64,000 bases of DNA. Source: UBA940 sp964464465 (GTDB lineage Bacteria > Bacteroidota > Bacteroidia > Bacteroidales > Rikenellaceae). Of the stretch, positions 44,074-52,617 are shown in pieces. The notes beneath the pieces were generated by a model. It was not told the origin of the DNA and ran no database searches. It saw only the letters and a program-made list of their open reading frames with translations. The stretch lies in assembly GCA_964464465.1 (NCBI GenBank), contig CAYXGF010000003.1:17547-81546 (forward strand), given 5' to 3'. A program made the translations under genes and the position numbers. Within the stretch, counting starts at the first letter, position 1, and every line of letters begins with the position of its first letter.

Positions 44074-46128
44074 TTAGTATACGAGTTCGAAATCATCTAT
44101 GCACATCACGCTGCCGGTGCTTCCGGTAAAGTAATCTCCGTATGCGCTGGCGGTGGCTACCACCACGATGTACTTCGGCTTGCGTGACAGGGAGCGGTAT
44201 TGCAGCTCGATTGTGAATTCGGTCCAGTCAGCAACCTGCTGCGAGGAGCGTATCTCTCCGTAGGCAATCACTCCGCTGTCGGTCGATGGGTTGAAGAACG
44301 TGCTCTGGTCAGCCGTGTCGACATTGTGCGGCTCGTCCCAGTCCGTCAGACATACGAAAATCTGGTAGACGTCCGTCTCTCCCTTTGCTGCGGGTGAGTT
44401 GCTTCCGGCATAGTCGATTGTTCCGACTGTCGCCTTGTACCATCCGGTCAGAGCTTTGGGGCGTGTGCTCCACGGACGTCCGAAGGCCACGACACCGTTC
44501 GTGCCCGAGCTCATGCCCTTGCTCTCGCCGGTGAACATGTTGCCGGCCGCTATTTTGCCGAGCGAGCCGAAGCCTACGAATTTGGAATCGAGCTTCGCGC
44601 TGCGTGTTCCCTGAGAACCGGGACGCGGGTCGTTTTCCGGGGTGGTTATATTATAGGAGGCGCCCATCATCGTTGACATTGGATTTCCTGTTCCCCAGAA
44701 TCCTTCGGTGTTTTCAGCATATGGATACCACGCCTTGTTCTGGTACCACTCCTCGAATCCGCCGTTGGGCAGCTGCACGGCCTGTTCCGTTGTCGCGCAT
44801 GTCGGGGAGCCGTACTGTGAGCCGCCGATGAAGGCGACGCATTCGTAGCTTGTGCCGCTTGCCAGTCCTGTTATCGTGGCGCTGTAAACGTTCTCGCTGT
44901 CGGGCCCCTCGGCCTCGACTTTTGTCCAGTCGTCGGAACTGCCGGCCTCTCTGTAACCGAACATGACGTCGGATGCTGATTTGTCAGCTATCATTGCCGA
45001 CACACGGAGGCTTGTGGCCCATATGTCGCACTCCTCTATCTCGTTTATGCCGGAGATGGAGATTTTAAGAACGACGGTTCGGCTTTTGTTCTGCGAGTCG
45101 GTGGCTGTGATGGATATTCTGTTCGTGCCGCCGGGCAGCGAGGCGACGAATACCGGAGATACGGTCAGCTTGACCTTGCCTGCGCTCTGGCGTTCCGCCG
45201 TCACGCCTCTCTCTGCGGCCAACTGATTGTCGATGGCTTCCAGACCGTTTTCCAGGGATGAATGTTCCAGGAGAATGCTGCGTATCTCGGAGGACGACGT
45301 TATGGAGAATATGAAATCGCTGCCGGTGAACGCATGCGTGGCGTCGATGTCGAATCCGAGAGGGGTTATCTCCGGACGCTGGAAGATGTCTATCTCATCG
45401 TCGATGTCGACGGTTGTGTCGTCCACCTCGATGTTCAGCATGATGCCGCCCTTGTCGCTTTCGACATACCGGTAGTTGAGCTGGTATTTTGTCGCCGTCT
45501 TGACGGGCGATATCTTTCCGCTTTTGGTGTATGATGTACCGGCTGCCGATGTGCCTTCGAATGTCCAGCCGATGGATGTCTGTTCTTTCGGCAGTGTGAG
45601 ATAGCGCACGACACTCTCGCTGTCAGGCCCGAAAGCGATTTCCGTGGTGTCGTTCACCGTGATTTTAGCGCCGTAGGAGGTGAAGTTGTTGCGTATGCTC
45701 TCGTCGAAAGCCACGGAAATCAATGTATTGGCTATGCGGCATGTCACGGGGACAGAGACAGAGCCTTTCGATATGGAGAATTCCTGACTGCCTTCGTAGC
45801 ATGGTCCCTCGGCCAGCAGCGCGTCGTCGCCTGCCTTGACCTTGACTGTGTAGTCTCCGCTTTTGAGGCGGAGTTTCTCAGGAACCTGGTCCAGCCCTTC
45901 GAAAAGGTATATGAGGCCTTCCGAGCTGTAAACCTTGACAACGTAACTCTCTGGTGCGGCCGAAGCACGCGTACCGCCGATTACGGCTACGGTGTTGTCG
46001 GTCTCTATTTTCAGTGTCGCCGTTCCGTATCCGGGGTCTGAAATCCCGTCCTGCGGAGATGTGGTGCAGCCTGCCGCCGCGAACATCAGTGCGGTGGCTG
46101 CCAGGGCGTATGACAATATCTTTTTCAT
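44074..46128 (-). CDS. Large DUF4493-PCMD lipoprotein
   Basis: 684 residues. Lipobox AAAGC (C21). T53-R54-A55 site. Domains: DUF4493 (about 35-250; 'ESYVVKVYSSEG', 'LDQVPEKLRLKSGDYTVKV', 'ALLAEGPCYEGSQEF'), an Ig-like region (about 260-370; 'TNRISITATDSQNKSRTVVLKISI'), and a PCMD domain (about 465-684; 'LPNGGFEEWYQNKAWYPY', 'GSLGKIAAGNMFTG', 'FTIELQYRS', 'DYFTGSTGSVMCIDDF'). It seems to link the two lipoprotein families of this operon in one chain. Confidence 0.87.
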   Translation of the reverse strand: MKKILSYALAATALMFAAAGCTTSPQDGISDPGYGTATLKIETDNTVAVIGGTRASAAPESYVVKVYSSEGLIYLFEGLDQVPEKLRLKSGDYTVKVKAGDDALLAEGPCYEGSQEFSISKGSVSVPVTCRIANTLISVAFDESIRNNFTSYGAKITVNDTTEIAFGPDSESVVRYLTLPKEQTSIGWTFEGTSAAGTSYTKSGKISPVKTATKYQLNYRYVESDKGGIMLNIEVDDTTVDIDDEIDIFQRPEITPLGFDIDATHAFTGSDFIFSITSSSEIRSILLEHSSLENGLEAIDNQLAAERGVTAERQSAGKVKLTVSPVFVASLPGGTNRISITATDSQNKSRTVVLKISISGINEIEECDIWATSLRVSAMIADKSASDVMFGYREAGSSDDWTKVEAEGPDSENVYSATITGLASGTSYECVAFIGGSQYGSPTCATTEQAVQLPNGGFEEWYQNKAWYPYAENTEGFWGTGNPMSTMMGASYNITTPENDPRPGSQGTRSAKLDSKFVGFGSLGKIAAGNMFTGESKGMSSGTNGVVAFGRPWSTRPKALTGWYKATVGTIDYAGSNSPAAKGETDVYQIFVCLTDWDEPHNVDTADQSTFFNPSTDSGVIAYGEIRSSQQVADWTEFTIELQYRSLSRKPKYIVVVATASAYGDYFTGSTGSVMCIDDFELVY

Positions 46129-46144
46129 GGTCGTGCGTTTCGTT

Positions 46145-47398
46145 TTAAAGTTCTATTTTCAGCTTCAACGTTTTGACGGCTACGTTGCCCGCAGCGTCGG
46201 TTATCGTGAGGGTGAAGTCCACGGTCTCGTTGTTCGCCACCACGAACAGCGGGACGAATGTGGTGATGTTGAACAACATGTGCGTCTGTCCCGCCACGTC
46301 CTCTCCGGTCTTGAAATTCAAATCGTTTTCCAGCGCGGATTTCATTGAGCCAGGATTGATGAAGTCTATATGCGTGTCCAGTCCGAGGTCCTGCATCGAC
46401 TCCTTGGAGAATGCGGAAGCGGTAGATTCTATGTCTACGGTGAATCCTGCTATGCCGTTGGGAACGTCGATGTCGATTGGAATCTTTACCTCGGTGGTGT
46501 CGGTGGTGGTCAGCGTGAACTGCTCGTCGATGTTGCCGCCTATCCACGAGATTATAGGTTTTCCTTTGTCCTCCGCCGGTTTTTTGTCGTCGTCCGGGTC
46601 GGGAATCACATCCTCGGTGACGTCTATGTTCTTGCCTATGGTTATTATCTGCTGCGTGACGTCGACCGTGAATTTGAAGTCGGCGCCTCCCTGCGGTGTG
46701 TCCGGGTCGGGATTTTCCTTGATGGAATATTTGAGTTTGCGGTGCTGTGCGGCCTTGACGGCATCGAACACTGCTGTTTCGGCGTAGAACTGTCCGTCGA
46801 TAGTGCCGGAGAATTCGGCCGTCATGGTGTTGTCCTCCCGGTCGGCTCTGAAATATCCGATGCGCTTCTCTCCCTTTGCGAATACCAGGGAACCGGTGCC
46901 GAGTGTCACGGTGACCTTGCAGTCATCGTCCATTTTGGAGAGCATGTAGTCGGAATATACAACCGATACCATTATGTTTGTCATCGAACATGTTACGGTT
47001 CCCAGCGAGGTGGTCTCGTCTTTTTCTATCGAGAAGGCTCTCTCCGCTCCGTAGCATGGTGCGTCCCATGCGGCAGCGGCGGCCTCGCCCGAAGATATTT
47101 TCAGCGTATAGGAGCCTACCGGCAGCGTGATTATGTCCGGCAGTTGTGCAAGAATCCAGCTGCCGCGCAGTGTGTTCTCTGCATCGTAGACGGCGATTGT
47201 AAAGTTTTCGGTATTTATTTGTCCTGCGCGCGTGGCGTCTATTTCCACCGCCTGCTCGAAATCCATCGTCATGCTCGACAGTTCGAGCATGCCCTGGTTG
47301 CAGACCTGTTCGAACGACCGGTCGTCTCTTATGCACGCGACCGACACCAGAGCGGCCAGAGTGCATGCGGTCAGGGTTTTTGATATTCTCGTTGTCAT
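46145..47398 (-). CDS. DUF4493 lipoprotein, medium
   Basis: 417 residues. Lipobox VSVAC (C22). T56-R57-A58 site. DUF4493 domain (about 60-235: 'NFTIAVYDAENTLRGSW', 'LPDIITLPVGSYTLKIS', 'WDAPCYGAERAF') and a second beta domain after a Pro/Asp/Lys-rich linker near 260-285 ('DPDDDKKPAEDKGKP'). The C-terminus 'VDFTLTITDAAGNVAVKTLKLKI' resembles Ig repeats. Confidence 0.85.
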   Translation of the reverse strand: MTTRISKTLTACTLAALVSVACIRDDRSFEQVCNQGMLELSSMTMDFEQAVEIDATRAGQINTENFTIAVYDAENTLRGSWILAQLPDIITLPVGSYTLKISSGEAAAAAWDAPCYGAERAFSIEKDETTSLGTVTCSMTNIMVSVVYSDYMLSKMDDDCKVTVTLGTGSLVFAKGEKRIGYFRADREDNTMTAEFSGTIDGQFYAETAVFDAVKAAQHRKLKYSIKENPDPDTPQGGADFKFTVDVTQQIITIGKNIDVTEDVIPDPDDDKKPAEDKGKPIISWIGGNIDEQFTLTTTDTTEVKIPIDIDVPNGIAGFTVDIESTASAFSKESMQDLGLDTHIDFINPGSMKSALENDLNFKTGEDVAGQTHMLFNITTFVPLFVVANNETVDFTLTITDAAGNVAVKTLKLKIEL

Positions 47399-47420
47399 GA
47401 TTTTTCTTTTTTAGGTCGGG

Positions 47421-48176
47421 TTATTCGTTCTCCGTCTCGAATATGTCGATTGGCACCTCCTGCGTTATCACTTCGTCATTGAGGATGACGCTTATGTTCG
47501 CGTCGCCTACCTGTCCTTCATTCACGTCGAATGTTATGTCGTACCACTGGCATCCTGTCACGCCGGTGCATGGAACTGCGGAGCGGCCCTGTTTGCCGTT
47601 TGGTTTGGTGTAAACGGTCTCGACGGTGAAATCGGCAGGAGCGATGTAAAGTGTGCGGGTCTCTTCGGGCGCAATTGTGAACTTCTGTCCCGGGATTACG
47701 CCGGAAGTCTTTGTGAGGGTTGTCGTGCAGTCGGTGAAATAGCTTTTGAATGCCTCGGTGTAGGAGATGTGTACCGCAGTATTGACCAGCTTCGCGGTCA
47801 GCTCCACCTCGGTGGTTTTGTCGGTCTTGATTTCGAACTGCCTGCTTGCCATGAAACACGGCGAGTCGTAGTCCTCCACGTTCACGTTGCCGTAGTTGGC
47901 TGTCGCGCGGTAGGTGCCTATGGGAAACTTCGTGTCCGCAGGATATAGCAGTATGTTGTCCCAGTATTCGTGAACGGAGTTGTCGTTTTTGAGGATGCTG
48001 AGCGAGAATTGCGAAGCGTCGGGTGCCGAAAGATTGCCGGCCGGCAGCGTTTGTGTGTTCGTGCCGAACCGGATTGACATCTGGCCGCTGTCGGAAATCC
48101 CGGTTTCGGGGGCTTTTGCGCATGCTGTCAGCAGTAATGCCGCCGCGGCGATGTGCGTAAACCGGATGTTTTTCAT
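47421..48176 (-). CDS. DUF4493-like lipoprotein, first gene of the operon
   Basis: 251 residues from ATG 48176 (MKNIRFTHIAAAALLLTAC, C19 lipid site). The open frame continues 26 codons upstream but without a signal and across the promoter. DUF4493-like domain: 'QFSLSILKNDNSVHEYWD', 'FPIGTYRATANYG', 'YDSPCFMASRQF'. No (S/T)R(A/T) site before the first strand, unlike the other DUF4493 proteins here; as the base of a fibre it would not need one. That is inference. Confidence 0.83.
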   Translation of the reverse strand: MKNIRFTHIAAAALLLTACAKAPETGISDSGQMSIRFGTNTQTLPAGNLSAPDASQFSLSILKNDNSVHEYWDNILLYPADTKFPIGTYRATANYGNVNVEDYDSPCFMASRQFEIKTDKTTEVELTAKLVNTAVHISYTEAFKSYFTDCTTTLTKTSGVIPGQKFTIAPEETRTLYIAPADFTVETVYTKPNGKQGRSAVPCTGVTGCQWYDITFDVNEGQVGDANISVILNDEVITQEVPIDIFETENE

Positions 48177-48223
48177 AGTCGTATTAAAAGTTTTTTTGTG
48201 TCGTAAGACAATAATTAACATTG

Positions 48224-48254
48224 CAAATATATGGCATTTGTCTGCAACTGCCAA
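48224..48254 (-). promoter_or_regulatory. Promoter of the nine-gene surface operon
   Basis: Minus strand TTG (48252-48254), 20 bases, TATATTTG (48224-48231). Transcription would start near 48220, about 44 bases before the ATG at 48176. Confidence 0.8.
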
Positions 48255-48265
48255 GAAAATTTGTC

Positions 48266-48297
48266 ATTTTGTCGATGAAAAATGGGATTTCGTCGAT
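48266..48297. promoter_or_regulatory. Direct repeats upstream of the operon promoter, operator candidate
   Basis: ATTTTGTCGAT (48266-48276) and ATTTCGTCGAT (48287-48297) lie 21 bases apart, i.e. two helical turns on the same face, and start 12 bases upstream of the -33 element. Spacing and place suit an activator, such as a LytTR- or AraC-type protein. Confidence 0.5.
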
Positions 48298-48370
48298 AAA
48301 TGTGCCTTCCGGACTGCTCTGAGGCGGAATCGCGTGGCGGAAGATTTTACATATAATCAAGGTAGGGGAA

Positions 48371-48515
48371 TTATATACGATTTTACAGTTGTGCGCTCCG
48401 GCGGAGCGCGCAGGCCGGAGCCTTGCCCAGCGAAGACCAGTTCATTTTATTCGCCCGGCAACTTCGCAGCCCTCCGGTCCCGTTAAATGTGACGTACCGT
48501 GAAAGTTGTATATAA
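48371..48515 (+). repeat. MITE-like dispersed repeat, copy 2
   Basis: 145 bases. Left end TTATATACGATTTTACAGTT, right end ACCGTGAAAGTTGTATATAA, inverted with about 16 of 20 matches. Core GTGCGCTCCGGCG and GGCCGGAGCCTTGCCCAGCG as in copy 3. It separates the surface operon from fabH and lies outside both promoters. Confidence 0.72.
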
Positions 48516-48595
48516 TAAATAAAGGTAATTATATGCAACAATCATTTGAATGCCGCACCTTCGTTATGGTCCGGATGTGAAATGTCGTAAAAATT

Positions 48596-48625
48596 TTGGA
48601 CATTTTATATTTATTCATACCTTTG
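48596..48625 (+). promoter_or_regulatory. Promoter of fabH
   Basis: TTTTG with TTG at 48596-48598, 19 bases, TACCTTTG at 48618-48625, a full match; the ATG follows 35 bases later. Confidence 0.8.
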
Positions 48626-48660
48626 TAACTTTAAAAAACAATATAAAGGCTTTTACTGTG

Positions 48661-49647
48661 ATGAAAAGAGCGATTATTACCGGTATAGAGGCTTCGATTC
48701 CGGAGTACGTGCTGACCAACGACGAGTTGTCCACGATGGTGGAGACATCCGACGAATGGATTATGTCCCACACGGGAATCAAGGAGCGCCGTATATTGAA
48801 AATCGAAGGTGAGGGTACGTCCTATATGGGAGCGGAGGCTGTCAACAAACTGCTTGCCGCCACCGGAACGGCTCCCGAACAGGTGGATATGGTTATCTGC
48901 GCTACCGTGTCTCCGGATATGCCGTTCCCGGCTACCGCGAACATCATAAGCGACAAGTGCGGCATACGCAATGCCTGGGGTTACGATATAAGCGCAGGGT
49001 GCAGCGGATTCATATTCTCGTTCACTACCGCAGCTTCGTTCATCGAGTCCGGCAGAGCCAAGAAAATAGTGCTGGTGTGTGCCGAGAAGATGTCGAGTAT
49101 CACGGATTATACGGACCGCACGACTTGTCCGCTTTTCGGCGATGCTGCCGTGGCTATGCTCGTCGAGCCGACCGACGACCCGAATCTCGGATTGCAGGAC
49201 AGTGTGCTGCATGTGGACGGTATGGGACGTCATTATCTGTATCAGTATGCAGGCGGTTCGGCGCATCCGGCATCTCACGAGACTGTGGACGCCCACAAGC
49301 ATTTCGTATATCAGAACGGTCAGGTAGTCTTCAAGCATGCCGTTACCAATATGGCTGACGTCTCCGTGAAAATCATGGAGCGCAACAATCTTACGGCCGA
49401 CGATATAGCCTATCTGATACCTCATCAGGCCAATCTGCGCATCATAGATGCGACCGGACGCCGTATGGGACTGTCCAATGACAAGATTCTTATCAATATC
49501 GAGAAGTTCGGTAATACTTCCGGAACATCGATTCCTCTGGCTATGTGGGATTTCAAGGATAAGTTCAAGAAAGGCGACGCCCTTATATTCTCGGCTTTCG
49601 GCGCCGGATTCACATGGGGTTCGCTTTACTACCGCTGGGCATATTAA
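48661..49647 (+). CDS. fabH: 3-oxoacyl-ACP synthase III
   Basis: Starts fatty-acid chains by condensing acetyl-CoA or branched acyl-CoA with malonyl-ACP, 328 residues. Catalytic triad C114 (ISAGCSGF), H255 (LIPHQANLR) and N285 (KFGNTSGTS). The start MKRAIITGIEASIPEY fits the family; the open frame upstream is not coding. Single gene with own promoter and a strong terminator after it. No other fatty-acid genes nearby, so it could be an extra copy. Confidence 0.95.
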   Translation: MKRAIITGIEASIPEYVLTNDELSTMVETSDEWIMSHTGIKERRILKIEGEGTSYMGAEAVNKLLAATGTAPEQVDMVICATVSPDMPFPATANIISDKCGIRNAWGYDISAGCSGFIFSFTTAASFIESGRAKKIVLVCAEKMSSITDYTDRTTCPLFGDAAVAMLVEPTDDPNLGLQDSVLHVDGMGRHYLYQYAGGSAHPASHETVDAHKHFVYQNGQVVFKHAVTNMADVSVKIMERNNLTADDIAYLIPHQANLRIIDATGRRMGLSNDKILINIEKFGNTSGTSIPLAMWDFKDKFKKGDALIFSAFGAGFTWGSLYYRWAY

Positions 49648-49669
49648 CAAGCGAACGTATCGACAGTTT

Positions 49670-49709
49670 AAAGCCGCAATCTCCTATGTACGGAGATTGC
49701 GGCTTTTCG
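49670..49709 (+). terminator. Intrinsic terminator of fabH
   Basis: A 14-15-pair stem, GCCGCAATCTCC with GGAGATTGCGGC plus flanking A/T pairs, loop TATGTAC, then TTTTCGTTTT. Confidence 0.92.
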
Positions 49710-49766
49710 TTTTATCTTTTTTTGATGCCGGTTGTGTATTATCGCTGTTGGAATTGCTTCTTTCCG

Positions 49767-50891
49767 TTATTTCATGCTGTAAAACAGCAGGGCGGAACCG
49801 CCTTTGCGGAGATGACTCTCTATTGCGGAATCGGCTCTGTTGAAGCCGTCTTCGACAAGTTCGTCGTAGAGAATGTCGCCGGAGAGCAGACTCACGAACC
49901 GGCCGTCGTATTGGCACAAAGGCCAATTGAAATAGTTGAACGAGCCGGAGAGCGGATTTGTGACGGTTTTCCCGTCTGCTGACAAATAGCATTCCGAATA
50001 CTCTCCGATGCATATTTCGAGCGAGGTGTAGCAGCTGCAGACGATGGGAGTGGAGTATAAATATCTGTATCCTTCATTATTCATCGCGTCGAAATCGTCT
50101 CGATATTTTTCAGGTACTGATTTGGTGGCAAAATCAATGTGGACGGTGGAGTATTCTCCGATATTGTCCGTGCTGAATACCGAAAAATCGTCGTTGCAGC
50201 AATAGTTGTACACTATGCCTCCGTCCGTGCGGGTGAAGAATGAGTTTTTGCCGATAGCATCGTGTTCGTCGACACCGTATGTGAAAAACGTTTTGCAGAT
50301 GTCGAAGTCCGTATCGGTGATAAGTACCCGCTGTCGCGGCTGTTTTCTGTCTGTTATTCCTCCCCGCAGAGGCGAAAATGCGAATATGAAGTTGCTGCCG
50401 CCCAGTTTTTCAATATCCCATGCCGTGAATTTCAGAGGTTTGCGTCCGACGAACCGGCCGCTCCGGGCGTCGAATATGAAAATTGCATGCAGATAGTTGT
50501 CTATCGTGTAAATATTCTTGTCGTCCGCCGTGAAATTTTTGAGTTCCATGTATTGTTGCGGTCCGCGTCCTCTTTCGTCGATTGAGAATGCGAAACGGCC
50601 GGTCGTATCGAAAGCGACGATGCGGCTTCTACCGAAATCGCCTATATAGATATATCCGTTGTGGATAATCGTTTTGTCGGCGGAACGGAATGCCGAGACG
50701 CTCATCGTGTCTTCGAGCGGCAGAAAAGAGATTTGCCCGACATACTGCGCGGCTGTGACGGAAGTTTCGGTATCGTCGAAAACGATGCTTTTTTCGTATG
50801 CGTTGCCGTCCCTGCCGCATGATACGGCAAGCAGCAGGCAGAGCGACAGCGCCCGTGATACGGTTTTAATGAACAGGACATTTTTTCTCAT
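49767..50891 (-). CDS. 6-bladed beta-propeller lipoprotein, NVEALA-associated
   Basis: 374 residues. Lipoprotein signal with C25 (LAVSC). Propeller repeats: 'GYIYIGDFGRSRIVAFDTTGRF', 'YMELKNFTADDKNIYTIDNYL', 'AIFIFDARSGRFVG' and so on. The family (6-bladed beta-propeller, Bacteroides) is surface-exposed and of unknown function. It follows the NVEALA peptide gene, overlapping it by 26 bases, so translation is probably coupled. A 77-base piece of this gene recurs at 51687-51763. Confidence 0.87.
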   Translation of the reverse strand: MRKNVLFIKTVSRALSLCLLLAVSCGRDGNAYEKSIVFDDTETSVTAAQYVGQISFLPLEDTMSVSAFRSADKTIIHNGYIYIGDFGRSRIVAFDTTGRFAFSIDERGRGPQQYMELKNFTADDKNIYTIDNYLHAIFIFDARSGRFVGRKPLKFTAWDIEKLGGSNFIFAFSPLRGGITDRKQPRQRVLITDTDFDICKTFFTYGVDEHDAIGKNSFFTRTDGGIVYNYCCNDDFSVFSTDNIGEYSTVHIDFATKSVPEKYRDDFDAMNNEGYRYLYSTPIVCSCYTSLEICIGEYSECYLSADGKTVTNPLSGSFNYFNWPLCQYDGRFVSLLSGDILYDELVEDGFNRADSAIESHLRKGGSALLFYSMK

Positions 50892-51153
50892 TGCAGCCTT
50901 TGCCTCCTCCTTGACAAATAATTATTTCAACTTTGCATCTTTTGTTTTTGCTAATTGCTACATTGCAAATTGTTGAATACGGATATCCGTCCGAATAGTC
51001 GTATTCTCCATTGGAACCAGATAATGCTGCCAAGTTCGCTTTGAGGATATTGCATTCTGTCACTCGGTTTGTGTGAAATAAATTTATGCCGCCATAACCG
51101 ATGCTTAGAATAATTACAATTGCAATTGTTAATCTAATAACTAAGTTTTTCAT
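50866..51153 (-). CDS. NVEALA-like exported peptide
   Basis: 95 residues. Membrane-spanning signal (about 7-25, RLTIAIVIILSIGYGGI), then N40-L-A-A-L-S45, which matches the position and pattern of the N-V-E-A-L-A motif of that Bacteroidota peptide family. The rest has six Cys (34, 63, 73, 80, 87, 92), Tyr/Gly-rich in the middle. The NVEALA family is short, exported, cysteine-rich and paired with beta-propeller genes as here; its role is unknown. Start ATG 51153 shows a usual N-terminus MKNLVIR. AT-rich upstream with no clear promoter. Confidence 0.78.
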   Translation of the reverse strand: MKNLVIRLTIAIVIILSIGYGGINLFHTNRVTECNILKANLAALSGSNGEYDYSDGYPYSTICNVAISKNKRCKVEIIICQGGGKGCNEKKCPVH

Positions 51154-51244
51154 ATACTAATACAAATTGGTTAAAGAATCTATTTGCAATATTAATGTAT
51201 TTTCATATGAAAAACAAATGCTGTTTTGCGTAAATATGGTTTTG

Positions 51245-51690
51245 TAATTATTTTTTTTAATAATTTTCGTATTCGGACAATGATGGTTGCCATGTCGTTT
51301 CCAGCTACGACGGCTGTAACTGCCATAATAATGAGAGTCAGCCCGATGGTTTCGCGTATGGTGACTGTTTCGCCGAAGACGGTTATGCCGAAAAAAATGG
51401 CCGTGACGGGTTCCAGAGAGCCGAGAATCGCGGTGGGCGTGGAGCCGATGTATTGTATGGCTTTGTTGGTGCAGAAGAAAGATATGGCTGTGGGGAAGAT
51501 GGCCAGAGCCAGCAGATTGCCCCACATGTACCAGTGGGTTGGAAGTTGAAGTTCCGTGCCCGAGCACAGTCTTACAGCGAACAGCGTCAGACCGAAAAGA
51601 AGTACATACAGAGTGATTTTGAGTGTGTCCGTATGTTTCAGCCGCGGGCGGTTCACGCTGACGAGGTATACGGCATATGACAGCACCGAA
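51245..51690 (-). pseudogene. Truncated eamA copy (3' half only)
   Basis: About 445 bases nearly identical to the 3' half of the intact eamA gene (52618-53060), differing at a small number of positions. It starts at the protein segment LSYAVYLVSVNRPRLK and lacks the first half; the C-terminal end runs past the normal stop into new codons. The right end passes into the beta-propeller fragment at the shared bases CGAA (51687-51690). Same orientation as the intact copy. Confidence 0.85.
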
Positions 51691-51763
51691 TATGAAAATT
51701 GCATGCAGATAGTTGTCTATCGTGTAAATATTCTTGTCGTCCACCGTGAAATTTTAGAGTCCC
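51687..51763 (-). pseudogene. Fragment of the beta-propeller gene
   Basis: 77 bases that match 50471-50548 of the beta-propeller gene with a few changes. The minus strand still reads DDKNIYTIDNYLHAIFIF. Joined in-line to the truncated eamA copy, giving a chimeric open frame 51157-51744 that is not a real gene. Confidence 0.85.
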
Positions 51764-51775
51764 AGGTCTTTTTAG

Positions 51776-51783
51776 TAATTTTG
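51776..51783 (+). promoter_or_regulatory. -7 element of yczE-like gene
   Basis: TAATTTTG matches TAnnTTTG, 25 bases before the ATG at 51809; the -33 TTG is not obvious. Confidence 0.55.
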
Positions 51784-51808
51784 TATTCGCATAGAGTACA
51801 TTTTGAGT

Positions 51809-52564
51809 ATGAAAGGTGAAAGTTTGAAAGAAAAGATAATAGGTTTCGTTTGGCAGCATGTTCTATTGTTAGTTTCCATGTTTTTTATGACTTTTGGCGT
51901 AGCTTTGTGCGTGCGGTCAAATCTTGGGAGCGGTGTAATTTCTTCAATTCCAATGTCTTTCTCATTGGCAGGGGAAGCCGGGCTTGTCCCGGGATGGACT
52001 ATTGGAGGTTACACCAATATCATGAATATTATTCTCGTAGCTGCCCAAATCCTCATTCTCAGGAAGCGGTTCGAGAAAATACAGCTTTTTCAACTCTTGG
52101 TTGGCTTTGTTTTCAGTGCGCTTCTTGACATCAATATGTGGATTACTTCCTACTTCTCGTATTATCAAACTCTTTATTCTCAAATCATCGCACAATTTGC
52201 GGGTGCCACAATTCTTGGTTTCGCCGTCTCCACCGAGATTCGATGCGGTTCAATTACGATGCCTGGCGAGGGTATTCAAGTTGCCATTGCTCGTGTAACC
52301 GGCAAGCCTTTCCCAATGGTAAAAATGATTGTGGACACCACTCTCGTAGTATTGGCCGTCATTTCCGGCTACTGTTTCTTCGGCTCATGGCCATGGACAG
52401 TTGTCGGTCCTGGTACTCTCTTTGCCATGGTTTACGTTGGATACGTCGTAAAATTGATAAATCCACATTTGAAATGGTTCGATCGCCTGTTAGACTATCG
52501 TCCCGGATTCCGACGCTATATCTACGGTCTCGCACGCTACATCTATCCTCACCGTGAGGGATAG
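51809..52564 (+). CDS. YczE/YitT-like membrane protein
   Basis: 251 residues, about five to six TMs ('HVLLLVSMFFMTFGVALCV', 'NIMNIILVAAQILIL', 'FQLLVGFVFSALLD', 'IIAQFAGATILGFAV', 'TTLVVLAVISGYCFF'). Matches the YczE/YyaS/YitT family by the segments 'VRSNLGSGVISSIPMSFS' and 'GGYTNIMNIILV' plus 'MPGEGIQVAIA'. Function unknown. Codons are richer in A/T than in neighbours and the gene lies between direct repeats of eamA sequence, suggesting recent arrival or movement. Start ATG 51809; TTG 51803 is two codons earlier. Convergent with eamA. Confidence 0.82.
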   Translation: MKGESLKEKIIGFVWQHVLLLVSMFFMTFGVALCVRSNLGSGVISSIPMSFSLAGEAGLVPGWTIGGYTNIMNIILVAAQILILRKRFEKIQLFQLLVGFVFSALLDINMWITSYFSYYQTLYSQIIAQFAGATILGFAVSTEIRCGSITMPGEGIQVAIARVTGKPFPMVKMIVDTTLVVLAVISGYCFFGSWPWTVVGPGTLFAMVYVGYVVKLINPHLKWFDRLLDYRPGFRRYIYGLARYIYPHREG

Positions 52565-52617
52565 TTGTCAAGGCTGAACAACGCAGAATCATCGGCATTA
52601 CTTTCAAACGATTATAA

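Noticed and set aside
51157..51744. 195-codon frame mixing beta-propeller and eamA shadow sequence
   Set aside because: Product of a rearrangement joint; only its first part is in the propeller frame, the rest is in the wrong frame of eamA.
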